Assembly: GCA_040394775.1 (NCBI GenBank)
Contig: JBEBRN010000125.1
Coordinates: 1-5,700, forward strand
Reading direction: 5' to 3'
DNA length: 5,700 nucleotides
Source: 40-80 sp040394775
Lineage (GTDB): Bacteria; Bacteroidota; Bacteroidia; Flavobacteriales_D; Crocinitomicaceae
Shown: piece by piece, positions 1 through 5,700 of the stretch
Layout: the number at the start of each line of letters is the position of its first letter
Numbering within the stretch: the first letter of the stretch is position 1
Translations under genes and position numbers: made by a program
The notes under the pieces: model-generated
Told to the model about the DNA's origin: nothing
What the model saw: the letters and a program-made list of their open reading frames with translations, nothing else
The model's database searches: none

Positions 1-1725
1 AATCACTTTTCGCTTGAATTTCAATGTAGGTGTTAATTCGTTTCCTTCAATGGTGAATTCATTCGGTAATAAACGGAATTGTTTAATCGTTTCCCAATGT
101 CCATACAATTTATTGAATCCATCCACTTCTTCTTGTATACGTGCGATTAAGCGTTCGTCTTTAATGATTTCCTCGTTTGTCAATTTTTCAAGACCATATT
201 CTTTACGTGTACTCCATTCTTTTACAAACGGGAATGAAGGTACAATTAAAGCGGCAGGAAACTTTTGACCTTCACCAATAACTATTATCTGCTCAATAAA
301 GCGAGATTCTTTAAATTTATTTTCCATTGGTTGAGGAATGATGTATTTCCCTCCAGATGTTTTAAATATTTCTTTTTTACGATCTGTTATTTTCAAGAAC
401 GTTCCTTCCACCATTTCACCAATATCTCCTGTATGGAACCAACCTTCTGCATCAAATTCTTCTGCTGTCTTATCTGGTTTACCATAATATCCTAACATCA
501 CGTTTGGTCCTTTCACTAATATTTCGCCATCTTCCGCGATTTTAACTTGTACGTCTTTCAATAATCGACCTACAGTTCCAATGCGAGGTCCATCAGTAAG
601 ATTATTCACCGATATTACTGGAGAGGTTTCTGTCAATCCATACCCTTCTAGAATATTAATCCCTGCAGCCAAATAAATACGACATAGTTGAGGAGATAAT
701 GCGGCACTTCCAGACGCGATAGCTTTTACTTCACCTCCAAGTGCTTCCATCCATTTGGAGAAAATTAATTTTCGAGCAATACCTAATTTTATATTGTAAA
801 TGAAGCTATTTCCTTGTGGATTGTAATCTTTCGCCAATTCTACTGCCCAGAAAAATAATTTGTGTTTTATTCCTGTCAACTCACTTCCTTTAGCAATAAT
901 TTTGTCGTATACTTTCTCCAATAAACGAGGAACGGCAGTAAATACATGTGGTTTTACTTCTTTAATGTTCTCACCAATTGTGTCTAATGATTCGGCAAAG
1001 TAGATAGAAGCTCCTAGTTTCATGTATAAATAATGAAGCATTCTCTCATACACGTGACAAACAGGAAGGAATGTTAAAACTCTTGACATTTCATCTGCTG
1101 GTATCAATGGAATACTAGCCTCAACGTTAGAAAGTATGTTTTTATGAGAAAGCATCACTCCTTTTGGATCGCCAGTTGTTCCAGAGGTGTAAATAATAGT
1201 AGCCATTTCCTCATATTTTACAGCTGCTTTACGCTCTTTTAATGCTGCTTCATGTGTGTCGGATTCATCAAAAATGTCTTCCCAGAATTTAGCTCCATTA
1301 ACTTTGTCATACGTATAAACTTCCTCTAATGAAGGGATTTCAGTACGAATAGAAGATATTTTTTCAAATAACTCTTCTGTTCCTAAAAAGGCAATTTTAA
1401 TTTTTGCATCGTTGAAGATATACCTGTAATCTTTCGTCGAAATGTTAGGGTAAATAGGAATCACAATTGCACCTACTTGCTGAATAGCAATGTCCAAACA
1501 ATTCCACTCATATCGATTAGGAGAAACAATTGCTATTTTGTCATCCGGCTTAATACCATATTCAATTAAACCCTTTGATACAAGGTTTACTTTTTTTATA
1601 AAATCTTTGGTTGATAAACTGTGCCATGTACCTTCCTTCTTATATGAAAACATTTTTTCATTTGGGTATTGTTCCAATTGAAAATAAGGAATATCAAATA
1701 AACGTTCAACTTTCATGCGATTCAT
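1..1725 (-). CDS. Long-chain fatty acid--CoA ligase (AMP-forming), C-terminus cut by window edge
   Basis: This enzyme activates fatty acids: fatty acid + ATP + CoA gives acyl-CoA + AMP + PPi, feeding lipid synthesis or beta-oxidation at the cytosolic membrane face. The frame is open from ATG 1725 to the left edge (575 codons, no frameshift). Adenylate-forming motifs appear in order: YTSGTTGDPKG (residues 179-189, ATP/phosphate loop), FLPVCHVYER (219-228), TAVPRLLEKVYD (263-274), GYGLTETSPV (361-370), GWFHTGDI (428-435, ribose-binding Asp 434), TDRKKEIFK (447-455, hinge) and TSGGKYIIPQ (456-465). The visible end reads ELTPTLKFKRKVI, where Lys 569 is probably the catalytic A10 lysine. In FAA1/FadD15-type (COG1022) proteins this lies about 15-25 residues from the C-terminus, so the full length is near 590-600. 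A second in-frame ATG at 1716 (MKVERLFD) is an equally possible start; neither has a clear ribosome-binding site. A 230-bp gap separates it from the upstream hydrolase, so it is probably transcribed separately. Chain-length specificity cannot be read from the sequence. Confidence 0.95.
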   Translation of the reverse strand, partial: MNRMKVERLFDIPYFQLEQYPNEKMFSYKKEGTWHSLSTKDFIKKVNLVSKGLIEYGIKPDDKIAIVSPNRYEWNCLDIAIQQVGAIVIPIYPNISTKDYRYIFNDAKIKIAFLGTEELFEKISSIRTEIPSLEEVYTYDKVNGAKFWEDIFDESDTHEAALKERKAAVKYEEMATIIYTSGTTGDPKGVMLSHKNILSNVEASIPLIPADEMSRVLTFLPVCHVYERMLHYLYMKLGASIYFAESLDTIGENIKEVKPHVFTAVPRLLEKVYDKIIAKGSELTGIKHKLFFWAVELAKDYNPQGNSFIYNIKLGIARKLIFSKWMEALGGEVKAIASGSAALSPQLCRIYLAAGINILEGYGLTETSPVISVNNLTDGPRIGTVGRLLKDVQVKIAEDGEILVKGPNVMLGYYGKPDKTAEEFDAEGWFHTGDIGEMVEGTFLKITDRKKEIFKTSGGKYIIPQPMENKFKESRFIEQIIVIGEGQKFPAALIVPSFPFVKEWSTRKEYGLEKLTNEEIIKDERLIARIQEEVDGFNKLYGHWETIKQFRLLPNEFTIEGNELTPTLKFKRKVI

Positions 1726-1955
1726 TGTTTTAGATTAATAAAGATATAAAAATAAGTAAATTTAATGATAAAAAAACGGTTGTATCAAAATAAATATTCA
1801 TTAATATGTCCATTTGATTCAAATTCCTCTAGTAGATATTCATCGTTTAAAAATGGATCAAAATATAATACACATATTTGTGAGAGTTATGTTTTGATTA
1901 CGTTCTTAACTTAATTACTACATACTTGGGTTCATATTTTTTTGGTTTTGTAAAT
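1726..1955 (-). promoter_or_regulatory. AT-rich intergenic region, presumed to hold the promoter of the acyl-CoA ligase gene
   Basis: This gap lies between the hairpin ending the amidohydrolase gene and the start of the acyl-CoA ligase. It carries no convincing coding frame on either strand. A promoter is inferred from position only. I looked for the Bacteroidota pattern (TTTG near -33, TAnnTTTG near -7) on the minus strand and found only near misses: TTATTTTG at 1793-1786, one base off but with no TTG at suitable spacing, and a TATATTTTG-like stretch near 1866-1858. The clearest structure is a perfect 13-nt palindrome, ATTTGATTCAAAT, at 1812-1824, about 90-100 bases before the start codon. 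It could be an operator, but such palindromes also arise by chance in sequence this AT-rich. Confidence 0.4.
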
Positions 1956-1979
1956 AGGTCTATTCAACGGAATAGACCT
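1956..1979 (-). terminator. Perfect 10-bp hairpin spanning the stop codon of the amidohydrolase gene (possible terminator)
   Basis: AGGTCTATTC (1956-1965) and GAATAGACCT (1970-1979) are exact reverse complements separated by four bases, so the minus-strand transcript can form a fully Watson-Crick 10-bp stem with a CGUU loop. It begins in the codon for Glu 532 of the amidohydrolase, covers the last codons and the TAG stop, and ends four bases past the stop. Its position at the end of a three-gene overlapping operon fits a terminator or a 3'-end stabiliser. Against a classical intrinsic terminator, the bases that follow on this strand are A-rich (AUUUACAAAACC) with no U-tract. Read on the plus strand, the hairpin is followed by CTCTTTACTTTTT, which is more U-rich, so it may instead stop antisense transcription, or work in both directions. 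Confidence 0.45.
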
Positions 1980-3573
1980 CTTTACTTTTTATAAAGGTTT
2001 TTGTGGCGTAATTATAGGCAGAATTGAAGTCATTTGTAATAGGAGACATCGTGATAAAGAAGGTTGCCCATTTGTCTTTCTCAATACTTCCTAAAACACT
2101 ACTGTTATCTACAATTTCTGAGTTGAAGAGCGTGTATCCTTTTAAAACGTCATCTATCGACAGTGCCTCACTCATATTAAAACCAGGTCTATTATCATTT
2201 TCTAATCCTTTACGTGCTGTTGCTGCCCAAATAATTTCATAAGGATTAAAAGTTTCAATCGGCATGTCGGAGCCAATAATTATCATATCATTTAGCTTAA
2301 ACAAAGATTTGTAAGCATAATAATCGTTTCCAACAGTTGGTATTGTCATTCTCAACCATTCCATATCGCTAACAGCGTGAAAAGGTTGAACGGAGGCGAG
2401 GATATTTAACTCTCCCATTAACTTTAAAAGAGTTGGATTTACTTTCTGTAAATGTTCCATGCGCCAATTCAAATTGTTGACGTTAATATTTAATACTTTA
2501 ATTCTATTCAAGAAAAATTCAGCGCTTCTGTCACCGGCTGTATGAACGGCTAATTGTAATTCGTGATTGTAAGAAAACAAAATCAAAGAATCTAATTCAT
2601 CACTACTATAGTTTATATGACCAGAGCTACCATCTTTGTAGGTGGAGGTGATGGCGGCAGTTTGAGAACCAAAAGTTCCATCTAGAAATAACTTCAATCC
2701 ACGTAATTGTATTTTCTCATTTTTGATAATTCCATCTTTTAAGAGCGTTAGATTTTGTTCAGAAGGTAGGAGATAGGCACTGATGTTAATTTGCCATTCT
2801 TTCTTTTTCGCTAATGCTTTGAAAAATCGATAATCCTCATTGCTCCATCCCATTTCGTGCACCGCCACAATCCCATATTGTAATAATTCATCCTGAATTT
2901 CAAATAATTGGCTTTCTAAATCTGAGGTGGAGAACTTAGGGAACTTTTCGTATAAATTAAAGAATGCTTTTTCTTTGATAATTCCAGTGAATTCTCCTTC
3001 TTGAAAAACAAATCCTTTTGCGGCATCAGTAAGTGGAGGGTGAAGTTTTAAATACTCAATTGCTTTTTGGTTCAAAATAGCCGAATGAGCATCTTTTGTA
3101 ATGATAAAGACAGGTGTACTTGGGAATGCCTGCGTTATTTGTTTTGCTAAAATCGACTTCTGTTCATCAGTTGGGAGCTGTAAACCTCTTCCAATGATGA
3201 ATTTGGGTTTTTTACGAGATTGATATTTTTCCAAAAATACCAAAGTTTGTTCAGTTGATTTAGCTTCATTGAGATTAGCAGATAAGCGTTCTTGAGCGAG
3301 TAAAAGTAGATGTGTGTGTGCATCTGTGAATCCAGGATAAACACTTTTCCCTTGTGCGTCAATCTCTTGATCAGCACGATAACGATTGAGTATTTGTCGC
3401 TCTGGGCCTAATTCAATAATTTTTCCATCTTTTATCGCCATTGCTTGATAGATGTCATTTGCCGTATTCATAGAGTGAATAGTAGCATTATGAACGATAA
3501 CATCTACTTTAATGCCTTTAAAACAGGCTGTTAACGTAAATAAAAGAATTCCTACAGTGACTATTTTCTTCAT
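1960..3573 (-). CDS. Amidohydrolase family lipoprotein (Amidohydrolase_3, YtcJ-like)
   Basis: This is a predicted metal-dependent hydrolase of the amidohydrolase superfamily, 537 residues, the usual length for Amidohydrolase_3 proteins. An N-terminal KK, a hydrophobic stretch and the lipobox LTAC (Cys 17) mark a lipoprotein. The residues after Cys 17 (FKGIKVD) lack the acidic surface-export signal described for some Bacteroidota lipoproteins, so a periplasm-facing anchor is more likely (inference). A beta-sandwich segment (about 23-80) precedes the TIM barrel. Visible motifs are GFTDAHTH (81-88, metal-binding His 86 and His 88), KDAHSAILN (160-168), KLFLDGTFGSQTA (294-306; family proteins usually read GSRTA), HTAGD (344-348), RMEHLQ (371-376) and IIGSDMPIE (432-440, Asp 436). 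The expected metal and catalytic positions are kept, so it is probably active. The C-terminal strand, usually GKxADLVVLD, is degenerate here (EKDKWATFFITMSP). The ATG overlaps the reductase stop by 4 bp (ATGA), with only a weak AAGAA upstream, suggesting translational coupling. Family members act on diverse N-acyl, formamide and cyclic amide bonds; the substrate is unknown. Confidence 0.9.
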   Translation of the reverse strand: MKKIVTVGILLFTLTACFKGIKVDVIVHNATIHSMNTANDIYQAMAIKDGKIIELGPERQILNRYRADQEIDAQGKSVYPGFTDAHTHLLLLAQERLSANLNEAKSTEQTLVFLEKYQSRKKPKFIIGRGLQLPTDEQKSILAKQITQAFPSTPVFIITKDAHSAILNQKAIEYLKLHPPLTDAAKGFVFQEGEFTGIIKEKAFFNLYEKFPKFSTSDLESQLFEIQDELLQYGIVAVHEMGWSNEDYRFFKALAKKKEWQINISAYLLPSEQNLTLLKDGIIKNEKIQLRGLKLFLDGTFGSQTAAITSTYKDGSSGHINYSSDELDSLILFSYNHELQLAVHTAGDRSAEFFLNRIKVLNINVNNLNWRMEHLQKVNPTLLKLMGELNILASVQPFHAVSDMEWLRMTIPTVGNDYYAYKSLFKLNDMIIIGSDMPIETFNPYEIIWAATARKGLENDNRPGFNMSEALSIDDVLKGYTLFNSEIVDNSSVLGSIEKDKWATFFITMSPITNDFNSAYNYATKTFIKSKEVYSVE

Positions 3574-4331
3574 TTCTTATGGAATAAAGTAGCACTTCCT
3601 TGTGCTTTTGGAGTGATGACAATGTCATTAATAGATACATGAGAAGGACGATTAGCAGCGAAAAGTATCACTTCTGCAACATCGTCACCTGTTAAGGGTT
3701 GATAACCGTCGTAAGCGCTATCAGCTTTTGATTGATTTCCTTTAAAGCGTACTAAAGAGAATTCAGTTTCAACTGCTCCAGGCGCTACATTGGTAACTTG
3801 GATGTTGTGTCTTAAGAAATCCATTCGCATCGCTTTGCTTAATGCATCGACAGCGTGTTTTGTAGCACAATATACATTGCCATTTTCATAGACTTCTTTT
3901 CCAGCCGTGCTTGCTATGTTAATGATATGACCGTCTTGCTTTTCGATGAATAAAGGTGTTACCAGTTTTGAGATATATAACAAGCCTTTGATATTTGTAT
4001 CAATCATTTGCTCCCAATCATTCATCAAAGCAGTATTGAAATCTTCTTTTCCAGCTGCTAAACCAGCATTGTTTATGAGTATAGAGAGTCTTTTTTTGAG
4101 ATCTAATGGAATGGCGTCAAAAGCTTTTTGAGTTCCCTTTATATCTCGTATGTCAAATGCTGATATATAAATAGATACGCCACTTAACTTCAATTCTTCC
4201 TTTAATTCAACTAACCGTTCTTCTCTTCTTGCTGTTAAGATTAAATCATAGTTGTTTTTTGCAAAAAGTTGAGCTGTTGCTCTTCCTATTCCTGAACTTG
4301 CTCCTGTGATGAGGGCGACTTTTCTTTCCAT
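3570..4331 (-). CDS. YdfG-type SDR oxidoreductase (NADP-dependent 3-hydroxy acid dehydrogenase family)
   Basis: This is a cytosolic classical short-chain dehydrogenase/reductase of 253 residues. Its Rossmann motif is TGASSGIG (9-16). Arg 35-Arg 36 (TARREER) favour NADP(H) over NAD(H). Also present are FDIRD (59-63), the structural NNAG (87-90) and the catalytic tetrad Asn 113 (DTNIKG), Ser 141 (NIASTAG), Tyr 154 and Lys 158 (YCATK). It resembles E. coli YdfG along its whole length, including NNAGLA, DWEQMIDTN, GHIINIASTAG, the YdfG-specific EFSLVRFKG (190-198) and LTGDDVAEVILF. E. coli YdfG oxidises L-allo-threonine, L-serine and 3-hydroxy acids and reduces malonic semialdehyde; the same chemistry is plausible here, but the physiological substrate is unproven. 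The ATG at 4331 is the only sensible start, as it leaves the standard eight residues before TGxxxGxG and the next Met is at 103. It lies 46 bp inside the upstream membrane-protein gene without a visible Shine-Dalgarno sequence, and the stop overlaps the amidohydrolase start. Confidence 0.93.
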   Translation of the reverse strand: MERKVALITGASSGIGRATAQLFAKNNYDLILTARREERLVELKEELKLSGVSIYISAFDIRDIKGTQKAFDAIPLDLKKRLSILINNAGLAAGKEDFNTALMNDWEQMIDTNIKGLLYISKLVTPLFIEKQDGHIINIASTAGKEVYENGNVYCATKHAVDALSKAMRMDFLRHNIQVTNVAPGAVETEFSLVRFKGNQSKADSAYDGYQPLTGDDVAEVILFAANRPSHVSINDIVITPKAQGSATLFHKK

Positions 4332-5700
4332 ATCGAATCGATTAATATAAATGATAAAATGACTATCGCAATAAATGTTGGAACTCTATATCGAACCATT
4401 GCACCAATTACCGGCGTGGTAACACCCACAATAGATGCTGTTGCTAAGATAAAAAATATGAATGAGATGACAAGTGGATGAATCAGCATCTTTCGTTGAT
4501 AAAACAACGTGTAAATAAATGATAAACAAATTACAATAAAGAGAAGTGTTGTTTCCAATGCTATGGGATATTTTGCACTACTTCCAGGCGAAAGAAAGGT
4601 TGGTTGCGATAGCGTGTAAAATATCGAAGAAGGAATGTTTTCTAGCAGTCTAATCTTTTCATAATGAATGAAGTGTGGCTTTACATATGACCCTGAATTT
4701 TTAGGAACAATCATTCCATTTATGAAAATCTCTCCTTTGTGAAGTTGAACACTATCTATGAATTCATTTGATGGCAAGCTGTGTTTGGAAGCAACTACAT
4801 CTTCTCTTAGCTTAAAATTATTTTCATCATAATCCTTTAGTAGGGCTGTGTCCTTTATATTTAGATAATAGTAAAAATCTCTACTTTTACTCTTCCAATC
4901 GTGTAAGTAAATACCTTCGGTAGCAACTTTGTCAAAGGCATATTGTTGATTGGAAATAATAACAACAGCTTTAGTCCCAGCAGGAGTAAAGAGGCTAAGA
5001 AGTACGATAATACAACCTATAATTAATGCGGCTAATTTCGAGGTGTTTGATTTTAATTGCTTGAAAATTAGATGTATAAAATATGAAAATAGAATAATTC
5101 CAAAAATATACTGTTTAACAGTTACAAGAAGAAACAGCCCTATCCAAAAGTAGATTGATTTTAATTTATTGGTACTTAATGCGTAAGCAAAACTAGCCAT
5201 TCCAAAAAACAAAAGGTGTTCTTTTAACACAAGGCCTCCGTAGAAAAAGAATGTTGGAATACCTAAGCTAAGCACCAAGAAGAGTAATGTTTTTTTCTTA
5301 ATGTACTTGGAGAAAGCCTTTGTTAATAGTAAGCAAGAAAAGATCGTGAGTAAATTAACAAGTAGTAAATGAAAATAGGCATTGCCAAAAGCAATAAAGT
5401 CGACTAAGCTATGAATTCGAATAACAGTTCGACAGTCGTTATAGGCTAGATATGGATTGTTCCATAGTTTTGTATGGGATAAGAACTTTTCTTTCGTTAT
5501 ATCGGTATCGTCTAGACCTGTCAATAATTTAAAATAAGTCGTTGGTTCTTGGTAAAATACAGCGTTAAGAACGTATGAATCATTTAAATAGGCTTCATGA
5601 TCTCCTTTTAAATCAAACGCTGGATGATGGTCCAGATAATTGACAGAAGCGGTAATAGCAAGAAACTTAATAGCAAATACAATAGCAATGGTAGAAGAGG
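4286..5700 (-). CDS. Uncharacterised polytopic membrane protein, N-terminus cut by window edge
   Basis: The frame runs open to the right edge, giving 470 visible residues; the true start lies outside. I cannot assign a function. Visible layout (numbered from the right edge): a hydrophobic segment (1-18), a polar loop of about 85 residues rich in Asp, His and Tyr (LDHHPAFD at 21-28, GDHEAYLND at 31-39, NDCRTVIRIHSL at 87-98), and then a run of membrane segments at roughly 106-127, 138-157, 160-175, 182-212 and 222-240. A hydrophilic domain of about 135 residues follows (about 245-378), then further segments near 381-400, 408-428 and 438-454, and a short charged tail. GGLVLKEHLLFF (154-165) and PVIGAMVRYRVP (429-440) resemble recurrent motifs of Bacteroidota polytopic proteins that are sometimes compared with GT-C glycosyltransferases; that link is from memory and topology only. 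Its last 46 bp also encode the first residues of the downstream SDR, so the genes are very likely coupled. A TTG at 5524 is not the real start, since similar coding sequence continues upstream of it. Confidence 0.85.
   Translation of the reverse strand, partial: SSTIAIVFAIKFLAITASVNYLDHHPAFDLKGDHEAYLNDSYVLNAVFYQEPTTYFKLLTGLDDTDITKEKFLSHTKLWNNPYLAYNDCRTVIRIHSLVDFIAFGNAYFHLLLVNLLTIFSCLLLTKAFSKYIKKKTLLFLVLSLGIPTFFFYGGLVLKEHLLFFGMASFAYALSTNKLKSIYFWIGLFLLVTVKQYIFGIILFSYFIHLIFKQLKSNTSKLAALIIGCIIVLLSLFTPAGTKAVVIISNQQYAFDKVATEGIYLHDWKSKSRDFYYYLNIKDTALLKDYDENNFKLREDVVASKHSLPSNEFIDSVQLHKGEIFINGMIVPKNSGSYVKPHFIHYEKIRLLENIPSSIFYTLSQPTFLSPGSSAKYPIALETTLLFIVICLSFIYTLFYQRKMLIHPLVISFIFFILATASIVGVTTPVIGAMVRYRVPTFIAIVILSFILIDSIWKEKSPSSQEQVQE

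Noticed and set aside
14..495. Two overlapping plus-strand open frames of 84 and 76 codons
   Set aside because: They lie antisense to the well-conserved C-terminal domain of the acyl-CoA ligase and show no recognisable domain or start signal.
1490..1681. Plus-strand open frame of 63 codons
   Set aside because: Antisense to the N-terminal part of the acyl-CoA ligase, which has convincing family sequence there; no independent support.
1871..1882. CRP-like inverted repeat (CACA...TGTG)
   Set aside because: Only 4-bp arms with the wrong spacing and no TGTGA/TCACA half-site pair; expected by chance in this composition.
2024..2242. Plus-strand open frame of 72 codons
   Set aside because: Antisense to the C-terminal part of the amidohydrolase; its composition is that of a reverse-complement shadow.
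3147..3377. Minus-strand open frame of 76 codons in another frame
   Set aside because: Lies wholly inside the amidohydrolase gene, across its metal-binding region, and has no recognisable features of its own.
3946..5153. Plus-strand open frames at 3946-4131 and 4950-5153
   Set aside because: Antisense to the SDR catalytic region and to the membrane protein respectively; no domain, start signal or plausible partner gene.
5522..5524. TTG codon as the start of the membrane protein
   Set aside because: The same frame continues without a stop to the right edge, with 58 more codons encoding a hydrophobic segment and a polar loop of matching character.
1..5700. CRISPR arrays, tRNA or rRNA genes, insertion sequences, phage or defence genes
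   Set aside because: No regularly spaced repeats, cloverleaf-like segments, transposase motifs or terminal inverted repeats were seen; nearly all of the window is explained by four conserved genes.

Overview
The window is AT-rich and tightly packed, and every supported gene lies on the minus strand. Several traits suggest a Bacteroidota genome, probably a flavobacterium-like lineage: strongly A/T-biased codon third positions, no clear Shine-Dalgarno sequences before the starts, a short lipoprotein signal on the amidohydrolase, and a multi-membrane-segment protein of a kind common in that phylum. This placement is an inference from style; there is no rRNA or other marker gene to confirm it.

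Layout, in order of minus-strand transcription (right to left). (1) 5700-4286: the C-terminal 470 residues of an uncharacterised polytopic inner-membrane protein whose start lies beyond the right edge. (2) 4331-3570: a complete YdfG-type short-chain dehydrogenase/reductase whose start is buried 46 bp inside gene 1. (3) 3573-1960: a complete Amidohydrolase_3/YtcJ-type metal-dependent hydrolase with a lipoprotein signal, overlapping gene 2 by 4 bp (ATGA). (4) 1979-1956: a perfect 10-bp hairpin that straddles the stop codon of gene 3. (5) 1955-1726: a 230-bp AT-rich gap with no gene. (6) 1725-1: a long-chain acyl-CoA synthetase (FAA1/FadD15 type), complete except for roughly its last 15-25 residues, which lie beyond the left edge.

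Genes 1-3 overlap one another and are almost certainly co-transcribed and translationally coupled. The acyl-CoA synthetase follows after a real intergenic gap and probably has its own promoter. The shared purpose of the three coupled genes cannot be read from the sequence: the reductase should be cytosolic, the hydrolase lipid-anchored outside the cytoplasm, and the first gene membrane-embedded. I see no mobile element, CRISPR array, RNA gene, phage gene or defence-type gene. The window looks like ordinary chromosomal metabolism, and I did not find convincing evidence of a new biological system.
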